Below, one piece after another: positions 19,592 to 28,216 of a stretch of 64,000 nt of DNA; the first letter of the stretch is position 1; every line of letters begins with the position of its first letter. The DNA lies in the NCBI GenBank assembly GCA_025463055.1, contig JAOAPV010000005.1, forward strand, positions 62,001-126,000. The letters run 5' to 3'. Position numbers and translations under genes: made by a program. Under the pieces are notes generated by a model. That model was not told the DNA's origin. It saw only the letters and a list, made by a program, of their open reading frames with translations, and did not search any database. The stretch comes from Candidatus Acidiferrum typicum. GTDB lineage: Bacteria; Acidobacteriota; Terriglobia; Acidiferrales; UBA7541.

Positions 19592-19620
19592 TTCATAGAA
19601 CGTCAATTAGAAACTGTCAA
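19592..19620 (-). promoter_or_regulatory. Sigma-70 type promoter of the formate dehydrogenase operon
   Basis: On the minus strand TTGACA (19620-19615) is followed after exactly 17 bases by TATGAA (19597-19592). That predicts transcription starting near 19585 and a leader of about 45 bases before the alpha-subunit ATG. It lies in the only spacer (132 bases) between the upstream phosphatase gene and the operon. The match to a housekeeping promoter is good; activity is not demonstrated. Confidence 0.65.
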
Positions 19621-19670
19621 GCACGGATTTGATGCAGAAGAAGTTGCGGGCGATACAGAGGAGTAAGGTG

Positions 19671-21419
19671 TCAGCCGGCTGACGCGGAGGTTATCGATCG
19701 CGGCAAGTCGGCCTCGGTAGCGGCTCCAGCGGTGCGATACCGCACCAGGAGGAGCGTCAGGTCGTCTGCCTGGCTGGCGCCGCGCGCGAAATTCTCCACC
19801 GATTCCAACAGCAGTTTCTGCAATTCATCGAGCGGTGTTTCATTGTGTCCCATTAGGAATTGCTTCAGGCGCGGTACGCCGAAGAGTTCTTCCTGGGGAT
19901 CCATTGCTTCGGTTACGCCGTCGCTGAAGAGGACGAGCGTGTCGCCTGGATCCAGCTTCACGCAAGCGGTGGAATATTCGGCCTCTGGGACCAACCCAAC
20001 TGGAAATGATCCTTCGGTGAAGGCTTCTTCCGGGCACCCGTTTCGCCGAATCAAAATCGGAGACGGATGCCCGGCATTGATGTAATCGAGCGAGCCTTTT
20101 TCATCGAGGATCCCGAAAAACATGGTCGCGTAGCGGCCGACCTCCGCGTGATTGCACAGAAAACGATTGAGATGATTAAAAACGCGCACAGGGTCGGTGC
20201 CCAGGGTCAGGGCGGACAAAGCGCCTTGCAACAATTGCGTCAGCAAAGCTGCACCCAGCCCCTTGCCGGAAACGTCCGCGATGAGAAAGGCGGTTCGCCG
20301 ATCCTCGAGCGGAAAAACGTCGAAATAATCGCCTCCTACCGAGAGGCAGGGGAAATTGCAGCCAGCCACAGCCAAATGCGGGTAATCGCCGAAATTTTTA
20401 GGTAACAATGCTTGCTGGATATCGCGCGCGATGTTGATTTCCGCCTCGAGGCGCTGGCGTTCGCGTTCGCGGGCTACTAGCCGGGCGTTGTCCAGGATGC
20501 TGGCGGCTTGGTCGGTGAACGCGTCGAGGAGTTGGCGGTCGAGCTTGGAAAACGCAGCAGGCCGGCGGGAATCCAGGTAGAGGACGCCTAGAAATTGACC
20601 TTGCTTCAGGTTGGCCACGGATTCGGTAGTCTTGGCGTGAGAAAACGCGTACAGCGGAATGACTACTACGGCGCGGAGACGCTGCGCGACGATACTTTGC
20701 GCTGCTTGCAAATCCATTTCGGCTTGCGCGAGATCTTCGGTGATTACGGCTTCTCGTTTTCGCAGGGCGAGTTGAATGGCGGTTTGGCTCGGCGCGAGAC
20801 TCTCGGGCGGCAGGCGGAGACCGCCGCTGCGGCGGGCCAGGCGGACATGCAGCGCTGCTTTGTCGTCGGATTCCAGCAATAGGCCGCGGTCCGCGTCCAT
20901 AACGGAAATGGCGTGGTCGAGCATCATGCCCAACACTTCGTCGAGAGGAAGCTGCGAATGGAGGAGCGCGGTGGCGGCGAGAAGTTGATCGAGCTTGCTG
21001 AGACGGGCACCAGCGCTGGCTACCACGTCGGAGCCGGTGATGTGCTCCATGCGAGTGAGCAAGTTTGGAATCGATTGCTCGCCGGCGGATGCGGCGGAGC
21101 GGTAAATAATCTCGTACGAGTCTTCTACACCGAAAGTGATTATGTCGCCGTGCTGCAGTTCGCGGCTCTCAACCTTTTGGCCATTTACGAAGAGGCCGCG
21201 ACGCTGTCCGCGATCCTCGACGTAATGTTTGTTGGCCTCCATGACCATGGCGGCGCAATTGCGGGAAATGCGGCGGTCGGAGAGCTGCAGATGATTGCCG
21301 GTTTCAGTCCCGCGGCCGATCAGGAACGGGCTCTGTGTCACACGGACGAAGCGGCGGGCTCCGTCTGGAGAAACTACCTCCAGCACAGTTTCCGCTACGA
21401 TTGGCACGGTATCCGGCAT
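19671..21419 (-). CDS. FHA-GAF-SpoIIE (RsbU-like) protein phosphatase
   Basis: A 582-residue soluble PP2C-type serine phosphatase. Residues about 10-105 form an FHA domain that should bind phosphothreonine (SPFLIGRGTETGNHLQLSDRRISRNCA, broken here by no gap). About 145-310 is a GAF domain (HAISVMDADRGLLLE). From about 340 comes the SpoIIE catalytic domain with metal-binding GGDYFDVF, IADVSGKGLGAALL, INAGHPSP and LFSDGVTEA. It probably dephosphorylates an anti-anti-sigma or similar partner, which is not encoded nearby. The FHA domain suggests input from a Ser/Thr kinase; the kinase at 10707-13844 is a candidate by proximity only. Confidence 0.93.
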   Translation of the reverse strand: MPDTVPIVAETVLEVVSPDGARRFVRVTQSPFLIGRGTETGNHLQLSDRRISRNCAAMVMEANKHYVEDRGQRRGLFVNGQKVESRELQHGDIITFGVEDSYEIIYRSAASAGEQSIPNLLTRMEHITGSDVVASAGARLSKLDQLLAATALLHSQLPLDEVLGMMLDHAISVMDADRGLLLESDDKAALHVRLARRSGGLRLPPESLAPSQTAIQLALRKREAVITEDLAQAEMDLQAAQSIVAQRLRAVVVIPLYAFSHAKTTESVANLKQGQFLGVLYLDSRRPAAFSKLDRQLLDAFTDQAASILDNARLVARERERQRLEAEINIARDIQQALLPKNFGDYPHLAVAGCNFPCLSVGGDYFDVFPLEDRRTAFLIADVSGKGLGAALLTQLLQGALSALTLGTDPVRVFNHLNRFLCNHAEVGRYATMFFGILDEKGSLDYINAGHPSPILIRRNGCPEEAFTEGSFPVGLVPEAEYSTACVKLDPGDTLVLFSDGVTEAMDPQEELFGVPRLKQFLMGHNETPLDELQKLLLESVENFARGASQADDLTLLLVRYRTAGAATEADLPRSITSASAG

Positions 21420-21552
21420 AGGACCTGCTTATTTGCGGATTGTAGCACGCGAAACGAGCAAGGCGACCGTTCGAGTAGATTGGCAGTGACCGCACGCGAC
21501 TTCACGGGCTCGCGCGAGGGAGCGCTTTTGGATTTCCCCGGCGGTCAAAATC

Positions 21553-22443
21553 CTAGAGCATCTCCAGAGGGACCTTCTTGTCTGGGGGTGGGAACGCTTG
21601 ATCGAGCATGTACAGGTCATTTTGGGTTAGTTGGATGTCCAGGGCTGCACGATTCTCCTGGACGTGCTCCGGTTTCGAGGCTCGGGGAATGGCGATTACG
21701 CCTTCCTGGCGGAGCACCCATGCGAGCGCGATCTGAGCGGGAGTGGCGCCATGCTGCTCCGCGATGAGCTGCAGCGTCGAATGGCCGAGAAGCCAGCCTT
21801 GCTCAATCGGAGAGTACGCCATGATCGGCAAGCCTCGTTCCCTACACCACGGCAGCAAGTCGTACTCGATACCGCGGCGTGTCAGATTGTAGAGGACTTG
21901 GTTGGTTTGCACGGCGTCGCCGCCGGGCAGCTCGACGAGCTCTTCCATATCTGACAGATCAAAATTGCTGACGCCCCAGTAGCGGATCTTCCCCGAGCGT
22001 AGGAGGGACTCGAATCCCGCAATGGTCTCCTCCAAAGGCACAGTTTCGCGCCAATGGAGGAGATAGAGGTCTAGCCGATCGGTTGCGAGACGGCGGAGAC
22101 TGCGTTCGCAGGCGACGATAGTGCCGCTGCGAGTGGCGTGGCTTGGCAAAACTTTGCTTACCAGGAAAACTTCCTTGCGGCGGCCGGCGATTGCCTCGCC
22201 CACCAGTTCCTCGGCGCCGCCGTCCGCGTACATTTCCGCAGTATCGATGAGCGTCAGACCTAGGTCCAGACCGGAGCGCAAGGCGGCAACTTCCTGGTCG
22301 TGGAGCCGCGGATCTTCCGCCATGTGCCAAGTGCCTTGACCGAGGACGGGAACCGCGGCACCGGACGGTAGCGTTGTCGTACATAGGGGCGAAGCCTTTG
22401 CGTGGCCGCGAGGTGCGCGGCGCGCTGCAGAATGTGTAGCCAC
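21553..22443 (-). CDS. Aldo/keto reductase
   Basis: A 296-residue NADPH-dependent reductase of the AKR5-like/YeaE type. Signatures: LGQGTWHMAED, active-site DTAEMYADGGAEE, the Lys in VFLVSKVLP, LYLLHWRETVPLEE, and WGVSNFDLSDMEEL. The C-terminal cofactor stretch AIPRASKPEHVQENRAAL is also present. The start is GTG at 22443 with GAGG six bases upstream; the first 20 residues are unlike the family and may be non-native. A DJ-1-type gene ends 27 bases upstream on the same strand, so both may be on one transcript for carbonyl or glyoxal detoxification (inference). Confidence 0.92.
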   Translation of the reverse strand: MATHSAARRAPRGHAKASPLCTTTLPSGAAVPVLGQGTWHMAEDPRLHDQEVAALRSGLDLGLTLIDTAEMYADGGAEELVGEAIAGRRKEVFLVSKVLPSHATRSGTIVACERSLRRLATDRLDLYLLHWRETVPLEETIAGFESLLRSGKIRYWGVSNFDLSDMEELVELPGGDAVQTNQVLYNLTRRGIEYDLLPWCRERGLPIMAYSPIEQGWLLGHSTLQLIAEQHGATPAQIALAWVLRQEGVIAIPRASKPEHVQENRAALDIQLTQNDLYMLDQAFPPPDKKVPLEML

Positions 22444-22470
22444 TAGGAGCCTCGAATTCTTTGTAGAGCT

Positions 22471-23031
22471 TTACGCGTGTTTTGCCTTTGCGCGCGAGCC
22501 GCTGAAAAGATCGATCATCGCGCGATTGAAAGCAGGAATATCGTCAGGTTTGCGGGCAGAAACCAGATTACCGTCAACAACGGACTCCTGATCCATCCAT
22601 TCGGCCCCCGCATTGCGCAGGTCGGTCTTGAGCGACGGCCAGGAAGCAATGCGCCTGCCGCGGGCCTCATCTGCTTCGATAATGGTCCACGGGCCATGGC
22701 AAATTGCGGCGACTGGCTTGTTTGCAGTGAAAAACGATTTCACGAAGCTTACGGCTTTGGGAATCATGCGAAGTGTGTCGGGGTTGATGACACCTCCGGG
22801 TAAGAGTAGTGCTTCAAAATTTTCCGGTTGGGTTTTATCGAGAGGCACATCCACCGGCAGCTCGTCGCCCCATTCAGTAAACTTCCAGCCTCGAACACGA
22901 TCGTTCTTGGGCGAGACGACCTTTGTTTCGGCCCCTGCCTGATCAAGAGCCTTGCGCGGCTCTACAAGCTCGACTTGCTCGAATCCGTCGGTGACGAGGA
23001 TTGCAACTTTCAGTCCATTAAGATTTGCCAT
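22471..23031 (-). CDS. DJ-1/PfpI family protein (class I GATase-like)
   Basis: A 186-residue cytosolic protein with the flavodoxin-like DJ-1/PfpI fold. The nucleophile elbow is visible as AAICHGPWTII, with Cys followed by His, and an upstream acidic residue in VTDGFEQVEL. This pattern fits the PfpI branch, called proteases in older work and glyoxalase/deglycase in later reports. GGAGA precedes the ATG. A downstream aldo/keto reductase follows after 27 bases, consistent with a reactive-carbonyl stress pair, though that is inferred. Confidence 0.9.
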   Translation of the reverse strand: MANLNGLKVAILVTDGFEQVELVEPRKALDQAGAETKVVSPKNDRVRGWKFTEWGDELPVDVPLDKTQPENFEALLLPGGVINPDTLRMIPKAVSFVKSFFTANKPVAAICHGPWTIIEADEARGRRIASWPSLKTDLRNAGAEWMDQESVVDGNLVSARKPDDIPAFNRAMIDLFSGSRAKAKHA

Positions 23032-23042
23032 TGCTGTCTCCG

Positions 23043-23068
23043 CTAGGCGTCCGGTATGTCGGACCTAG
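23043..23068. promoter_or_regulatory. Imperfect palindrome upstream of the DJ-1 gene
   Basis: CTAGG-cg-TCCG, loop GTATGT, CGGACCTAG: a near-perfect inverted repeat interrupted by two extra bases. It ends 12 bases before the DJ-1/PfpI start codon, overlapping the place where a promoter or ribosome site would lie, so it could be an operator or a leader hairpin. Confidence 0.35.
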
Positions 23069-23408
23069 ATTTTGAGTTTTGCGCCGACCCCGGCATCAAG
23101 CCTCAGCTTCCGGGCGACATCCTCAGATGGTCACGATGCTCAAAGCGATTCAATACTGCAATGAGGGTAGGGAGTCCTATCGAAAAAAGTAAGGGAGAGA
23201 AGGAGGCAGCGCTGTTTAAACACAAGTGGTATAACAGCAAAGCGTGACATGAGCGCAGGAAAACCGTATGCGCATGCCCGGCCTTCTCGGGGAATTTCGA
23301 TATTCAGTCGGGTCGGCAAGGAACAAAGATCGAGGTTAAGTTGCCACTACAAAAAGCAGCGGCGCACGCTAATTAAATCCTGAAAAATGACGGGAATTTT
23401 AGCTAGCG
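23069..23408. other. Intergenic region, no gene seen
   Basis: Between the DJ-1 gene and the metallopeptidase gene. A 63-codon frame on the plus strand (23056-23247) has no recognisable sequence or ribosome site. The part after 23150 is richer in A and T than the flanking genes. No RNA gene or repeat was recognised. Confidence 0.4.
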
Positions 23409-24275
23409 CTACTGAGCCTGGGCAAACGTATTGCAGGCGGTTACTGTGCCGTTGTCCAGGCCCGTGGTGAACCAGTGCATGCGCTGCTGTGAAGTGCCGT
23501 GAGTGAAAGACTCCGGGACCACGTGGCCGGTGGCCTTTTTTTGCAGGCGGTCGTCGCCGACAGCAGAGGCAGCGCCGAGCGCCGACTGCACATCTCCCTT
23601 CTCCAAGAGGCCGCGTTGTTGCGTGGATTGCGCCCAGACACCCGCAAAGCAATCCGCTTGCAATTCCAGTTTCACGGAGAGCGGGTTGGCTTCGCGCGAA
23701 TTGTTTTCCTGCATCTGATGCACTTTGCCCTCGATGCCCAGCAGTTTTTGAACGTGATGGCCAAGTTCGTGCGCGACGACGTAAGCCTGCGCAAATTGTC
23801 CCGGCGCTCCGAACCTGCGATTAAGCTCATCGAAAAAACCGAGGTCAATGTAAACCTTTTCGTCCTCCGGGCAGTAGAAAGGTCCAGTGGCTGACTGCGC
23901 GCCGCCGCAACCGGATTGCGTGTAGTCGCGGAAGAGCACTAGCTTTGCATGCCGATACGACTTCCCCGTTTGCTCAGGTAGAAGCTGCGTCCATGTCCTT
24001 TGCGTGTCGTCGAGGACAAACGAAACGAATTCAACTAGTGGCCGCTCGGCGGCATCACGAGCGGGATTTGGCTGCCGGACCGCGGCGGGTCCGGAGTCTG
24101 CGCCGCCGCTAAGCAGGGTGAAAAGATTGGTTTTGAATACGAAGCTGAGAATTAAGAGGATGATCGCGCCGCCGATGCCGATGTGCAGGCCGCCGAACTG
24201 GAATCCGCCACCTCCGCCGCTTTCATCGCGACGGTCTTCGATATCCTGGCTCTCGCCGCCGGGGTTCCATCTCAT
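23409..24275 (-). CDS. ypfJ: Neutral zinc metallopeptidase, YpfJ family
   Basis: A 288-residue membrane-anchored protein. The N-terminus is RWxxxxxSxDIEDRRDxSGGGG, a family hallmark, followed by one transmembrane helix at about residues 33-53. The rest is expected outside the membrane. The zinc motif HELGHHVQ is at about residues 165-172, with the third-ligand glutamate in LELQADCFAGVWA. Substrate and cellular role of YpfJ are not established. AAGGAG sits six bases before the ATG. It is divergent from the ECF sigma operon. Confidence 0.93.
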   Translation of the reverse strand: MRWNPGGESQDIEDRRDESGGGGGFQFGGLHIGIGGAIILLILSFVFKTNLFTLLSGGADSGPAAVRQPNPARDAAERPLVEFVSFVLDDTQRTWTQLLPEQTGKSYRHAKLVLFRDYTQSGCGGAQSATGPFYCPEDEKVYIDLGFFDELNRRFGAPGQFAQAYVVAHELGHHVQKLLGIEGKVHQMQENNSREANPLSVKLELQADCFAGVWAQSTQQRGLLEKGDVQSALGAASAVGDDRLQKKATGHVVPESFTHGTSQQRMHWFTTGLDNGTVTACNTFAQAQ

Positions 24276-24369
24276 GGATTTCTCCTTGGGAAAAATGCAA
24301 CAGGCTGCGGATTCTTATGCGCGACCGGCTGGTTCGGCTTGAATCTACCAGTCAATGAAGGAAGGGAAC

Positions 24370-24389
24370 AATACCTTCATTGAGGTATT
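24370..24389. promoter_or_regulatory. Inverted repeat in the metallopeptidase/ECF sigma divergent region
   Basis: AATACCT-TCATTG-AGGTATT has perfect 7-base arms. It lies directly upstream of an ECF-like promoter candidate at 24394-24420 and 165 bases before the sigma-factor start, so an operator for either divergent gene is plausible. Confidence 0.35.
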
Positions 24390-24393
24390 CCAT

Positions 24394-24420
24394 GGAACCT
24401 TTTGCCCGTGGGCGGTCAGA
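24394..24420 (+). promoter_or_regulatory. ECF-type promoter candidate ahead of the sigma operon
   Basis: GGAACC at 24394-24399 and GTCAGA at 24415-24420 are 15 bases apart, resembling the GGAAC / GTC pattern used by ECF sigma factors, which often transcribe their own operon. The match rests on two short motifs only. Confidence 0.3.
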
Positions 24421-24554
24421 AGGCAGCCAGGCTGCCCTGATATGTTTAGATATCAGCAACTTACCGGGACTTTGATGCGCTTCGAATGCATGTCCACGCC
24501 AGGCGCACCCTGACGTTTTGCCCCTTTCGGTCGTCTGTACCCAAGGAGCATCGC

Positions 24555-25247
24555 ATGGGAAATATGGGACTTGCGCTGGCTTGGGAGACTAGAATCCCTC
24601 CCATAGCGCAACGGGGGAGGCGGTTGGAACCTTTCCGTGAACAAATCGCCGCTCCTGACCGCGGAGCGGACGCAAACCGGATGGAGGACGCGGCGCTGGC
24701 GGCGGCGTGCCGGTCCGGCGACCTGCATGCTTATGAGCGCCTGTATACGCAGCAAGGCGCGCGCATGAAAAACCTTGCCCGCAATATCCTTGGCAGCTCT
24801 ACAGACGCGGAAGACGCGGTGCAAGAAACCTTTCTAAAGGTTCAGCGCAGCATTGCCAGTTTTCGCGGGCAATCCAGTTTTGTTACCTGGACCTTCCGGA
24901 TCCTGGTGAACACCTGCTATGACGCGCGACGCAGCCGTTTACGCAAGAAAGAAGTCGCGACGGATGACGAGCAGCAGCACGGCGATGCTGCTCCGCGGGC
25001 GGAGCCTAGGGCGGCGGTCTCCCATCCGTCACTACGGCTGGCGCTGGAACGCGCACTCGCCAAATTGACGCGCCATCAGCGCGACGTTTTCTTACTTTAC
25101 GAGGTAGAAGGTTTTCGCCACGCGGAGATTTCCGAGATGCTGGAAATCACGGAAACGGCATCAAAGAACACGCTTTTCCAGGCGAAGAAAAATCTTCGCC
25201 AGATGCTGGAATCTCCTCGCGCGAGCAATGTCGCGGGACCACGGTGA
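24555..25247 (+). CDS. ECF-type RNA polymerase sigma factor
   Basis: A 230-residue sigma-70 family protein with only region 2 (about residues 45-125, with NLARNILGSSTDAEDAVQET and SFVTWTFRILVNTCYDARR) and region 4 (about 160-215, LTRHQRDVFLLYEVEGFRH and the helix-turn-helix after it). The preferred start is the ATG at 24555, preceded by AAGGAG; the frame also extends upstream. A zinc-finger anti-sigma gene starts four bases after the stop, followed by a DUF4097 protein, so the sigma factor probably controls an envelope-related regulon. Confidence 0.93.
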   Translation: MGNMGLALAWETRIPPIAQRGRRLEPFREQIAAPDRGADANRMEDAALAAACRSGDLHAYERLYTQQGARMKNLARNILGSSTDAEDAVQETFLKVQRSIASFRGQSSFVTWTFRILVNTCYDARRSRLRKKEVATDDEQQHGDAAPRAEPRAAVSHPSLRLALERALAKLTRHQRDVFLLYEVEGFRHAEISEMLEITETASKNTLFQAKKNLRQMLESPRASNVAGPR

Positions 25248-25251
25248 ACCG

Positions 25252-25911
25252 ATGAATCTAAGCTGCAAGGATCGGGATCGAATTTTCGAGGATGGCAGCG
25301 CGGCGGAGTGGGCCTCGCTCGAGACTCATGCAGCGACATGCGCGGCCTGTGCCGAGGAGCTTCGTTCCTGGAAGTCTCTCAGTATTGCGGCGGCCGAACT
25401 TCGCGATCGTACAGATAGCCCTGCACTGTGGCCAAGTATCCAGCAGGCTCTTGTTAAGCAAGGCGCCACAATCGGGAAGCGACGCGAAGGCTGGGGCTGG
25501 CGCTCACTCTTCGCAAACTTTTCTGTTTCCTGGCAAACCGCGGCGGCTACTGCATTTGTGATTTTGCTGATGGTGTCCGGCATTTGGATTCTGCGACGAC
25601 CTTTCACCTCGCTGCCCCAGCAGGGCAGCCTATTGAAGAGCAGGGCTCTGGTCGACGTGAAAAACGCGGAATCCGCTTACGTGCAAGCAATCGACAAGCT
25701 TGCGGTGGATGCCAAACCGCAATTGGAAAATCCCGCAACGCCGCTCATGGCCAATTACCGCGAGAAGATCCTGGTGCTGGACAGCGCTATCGACGAACTG
25801 CGCGCGCAGACCGGGCAAAACCCGTCGAATGCGCACCTGCGTTATGAATTGCTTGCGATGTATCGGGAAAAACAGCGCACGCTGGAGGAAATTTTGGAGG
25901 AGAAGCGATGA
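25252..25911 (+). CDS. Zinc-finger anti-sigma factor, membrane-anchored
   Basis: A 219-residue partner of the sigma factor. The zf-HC2 motif H26-x3-C30-x2-C33 (THAATCAACAEEL) is intact. A transmembrane helix at about residues 96-115 divides the cytosolic sigma-binding part from the outer part. The outer part is helical with charged residues (SAIDELRAQTGQNP, REKQRTLEEILEEKR) and may be the sensory domain. The start overlaps nothing but lies four bases after the sigma stop, and the stop overlaps the next gene by four bases. Confidence 0.88.
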   Translation: MNLSCKDRDRIFEDGSAAEWASLETHAATCAACAEELRSWKSLSIAAAELRDRTDSPALWPSIQQALVKQGATIGKRREGWGWRSLFANFSVSWQTAAATAFVILLMVSGIWILRRPFTSLPQQGSLLKSRALVDVKNAESAYVQAIDKLAVDAKPQLENPATPLMANYREKILVLDSAIDELRAQTGQNPSNAHLRYELLAMYREKQRTLEEILEEKR

Positions 25912-27566
25912 TCGGCCCCTGTCCCGAGAGTGCGCGGAAGCTGCTGTCAAGAATGCGGCGGAGCTTGCGCGCACTGCTTTGCTTCGCGCCTTTGGTCGGA
26001 CTTGGAGTTGCGCCCGCGGCAACGGCAGATCCTGGACAAGAGCAGGTCACGCGGGACTTCCAGAAAAGCCTCTCTCTGGGCGCGGGACAGTGGTTTCGTA
26101 TCGAAAATAAATTTGGCGAAGTGCGCATTCACGGCGAGTCTGGCCGCGAGCTGAAAATCTCGGCAACCATCCGCGCGCAGGCCGACTCACGCGAACAGGC
26201 GCAAGGTTTTGCGGATAAAGTGCGGATTGATGTGGAGCAGACGGCGCAAGGGGTGCAGGTCCGCACGAACTACCCGGAAGACAATCGAAACTGGTTCGGG
26301 CGCAAGAACGCTTCGTATTCGGTCGACTATGACATCGCGATGCCCGCCGACGCGCCGCTTTTTGTCAGAAACAGCTTCGGCAGCGTAAATGCTACTGGTG
26401 TGCGGAGTAAATCCGAGTTTGATAACAGCCATGGATCGCTCAATGTTCGGGAATCGGGTGCTACGCGTCTCAGCAATTCGTTCGGCAGCATTGAGCTACG
26501 CGGCGCGGCGGGCGACTCCACGGTCAGCGACAACAATGGCTCCGTGCAGGTTTCGCAAGTGAAAGGCTCGCTCGAGGTGCACAACCGTTTTGGCAGCATA
26601 ACGGTCCGCGAGATTCAAGGGGCGGCCAACATCACTGGTGGCAATGGAGCCGTCAATCTCACTGACGCCGGATCCGCAAACATCACAACTTCGTTCGGCA
26701 GCGTCGAGGCGCGCAACATCCGCGGCGATCTCATAGTTCGCGACAATAATGGCAATGTCGATGTCTCGACCGTTGGCGGCGGCGCCGATATTACGGACAG
26801 CTTTGGGAACGTAACGTTTTCTGATGTGAAGGGCCGGGTGATCTGCACGACTAGCAATGGTCGTGTTTCCGGGAGTTCGCTGTCCGGCAGCGCCGTAACC
26901 ATTCGGAATTCCTTCGGCAATCTTGATTTGAGCAATATCGCTGGCGCTCTGAACGCAGAAACCTCCAATGGAAAGATCACGCTGCGCTCCGCGCATGGCA
27001 TGGTGGAATTGAGATCTTCCTTCGGGGCCATCGAAGCTTCCGACGTTTCCAAGGGCATTCGCGCTATCACTGGCAACGGCAGCATTACGCTTACCGACAT
27101 TGGCGGCGAAACCTTTGCCAAGACCAGTTTTGGCAGCGTTTCCGCGGAGCGCATCAGTGGCAATCTCATGGTGGAAAATACAAACGGTTCGGTGAGCGCG
27201 CGCAACGTGAAGGGCGACGCGAGCGTCACGACGTCGTTTGCCGGCGTAACGCTCGAATCGGTCGGCGGCAAGATTACGGTGAACAATCAGAACGGCGGAA
27301 TTTCCGTCGCGGCTGCGCGCCCGGCTAGCGGTTGCCGCGACATCGCGCTCAAGACGTCCTTTTCTTCCATCCGCGTCAGCATCCCGCCAGGTGTAGGCTA
27401 CAATGTCACGGCGCGCACATCCTTCGGACGCATCTCCACGGACTTGCCGATCACCGCCACTGGCAGCATGGCTCCTGATTCGCTCAACGGCACGATCGGC
27501 TCGGGTGGCTGCCAGCTCCAGCTAACGGATGCCAATGGCAGCATCGAAATCACCAAGGGACAATGA
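25908..27566 (+). CDS. DUF4097 beta-helix secreted protein
   Basis: A 552-residue exported protein with an N-terminal signal (about residues 16-42, ending in ATADPG). From about residue 135 it is a repeating beta-solenoid of roughly 20-residue rungs that alternate SFG and NG turns: SFGSVNAT, NSHGSLNV, SFGSIELRG, NNGSVQVSQ and so on for more than 15 rungs. This is the DUF4097/putative-adhesin architecture, usually found with sigma/anti-sigma pairs. It starts within the anti-sigma stop (ATGA). Function is unknown; envelope surface or stress role is inferred from operon context. Confidence 0.87.
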   Translation: MIGPCPESARKLLSRMRRSLRALLCFAPLVGLGVAPAATADPGQEQVTRDFQKSLSLGAGQWFRIENKFGEVRIHGESGRELKISATIRAQADSREQAQGFADKVRIDVEQTAQGVQVRTNYPEDNRNWFGRKNASYSVDYDIAMPADAPLFVRNSFGSVNATGVRSKSEFDNSHGSLNVRESGATRLSNSFGSIELRGAAGDSTVSDNNGSVQVSQVKGSLEVHNRFGSITVREIQGAANITGGNGAVNLTDAGSANITTSFGSVEARNIRGDLIVRDNNGNVDVSTVGGGADITDSFGNVTFSDVKGRVICTTSNGRVSGSSLSGSAVTIRNSFGNLDLSNIAGALNAETSNGKITLRSAHGMVELRSSFGAIEASDVSKGIRAITGNGSITLTDIGGETFAKTSFGSVSAERISGNLMVENTNGSVSARNVKGDASVTTSFAGVTLESVGGKITVNNQNGGISVAAARPASGCRDIALKTSFSSIRVSIPPGVGYNVTARTSFGRISTDLPITATGSMAPDSLNGTIGSGGCQLQLTDANGSIEITKGQ

Positions 27567-27593
27567 CAAGTGCGCATCTTCCGCCTTCCGCTT

Positions 27594-28061
27594 TCAGCGC
27601 CGTCTCAATCGTTCCATAGCGAATGCCTTCTTCAGAATCCGCGTAGCCGTCTCTGTGAGTTTGTACTTGTCTAGCTCTTCTTCGCTCGCGAATACGACCT
27701 CCGTCACATCGCTGCCCGCCACCGCTTCGCCCGCAATCCGCTCACAGAGGTAGTCGACGATCACGTAGTGGAATCGCGGCCCCTTCTTCCTTTCATTCGC
27801 GCCTGCGGTACTCGCCACGTAAATTCGATCGAAGACTTCTATCAACTCGATTACGCGGACGGTGAGGCCCGTTTCTTCCAGCAGCTCCCGAGCGACACCC
27901 TCCTCCAGCGTCTCGCCCAGCTCAAGCATGCCACCCGGAATCGACCATTCTCCGAGCAGCGGCTCGCTGCCGCGCCGAATCAGCAAGGCGCGACCCTGAA
28001 TGATAATCACGCCGCCCACGCCGACCATCGGCCGTTGCGGATACTCTCGCGAAGAGGCCAT
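27594..28061 (-). CDS. NUDIX hydrolase
   Basis: A 155-residue pyrophosphohydrolase. The Nudix box is complete: GGMLELGETLEEGVARELLE continuing ETGL, with the REXXEE catalytic glutamates. VGGVIIIQGRALLIRRG opens the fold. The nearest relatives are ADP-ribose/NADH-type or mutator-like NUDIX enzymes; the substrate is not determined. It converges with the DUF4097 gene, 27 bases apart, and is divergent from the LysW-like gene. Confidence 0.92.
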   Translation of the reverse strand: MASSREYPQRPMVGVGGVIIIQGRALLIRRGSEPLLGEWSIPGGMLELGETLEEGVARELLEETGLTVRVIELIEVFDRIYVASTAGANERKKGPRFHYVIVDYLCERIAGEAVAGSDVTEVVFASEEELDKYKLTETATRILKKAFAMERLRRR

Positions 28062-28127
28062 TTATGAGCTGTATACCTGTTCCCCAGGGCTCGATATACA
28101 TAAGCGCTACGGCCCGCCTGGATGGTG

Positions 28128-28155
28128 TTGACTTCACGCCGGTATATAATACGCT
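28128..28155 (+). promoter_or_regulatory. Promoter candidate for the LysW-like gene
   Basis: TTGACT (28128-28133) is followed after 16 bases by TACGCT (28150-28155); an alternative TATAAT at 28145-28150 has too short a spacer for that -35. A small hairpin CGCCG-GTTAG-CGGCG (28169-28183) and a T run follow before the GTG start, so the leader may be structured. Confidence 0.4.
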
Positions 28156-28216
28156 CGATAGTGGTGGTCGCCGGTTAGCGGCGCCGACTTTTTGAATCAC
28201 GTACGGAGGATGGATC

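Noticed and set aside
19670-19683. 14-base palindrome GTCAGCCGGCTGAC at the end of the phosphatase gene
   Set aside because: It spans the stop codon and last codons, has no loop and no T run, so terminator function is not supported.
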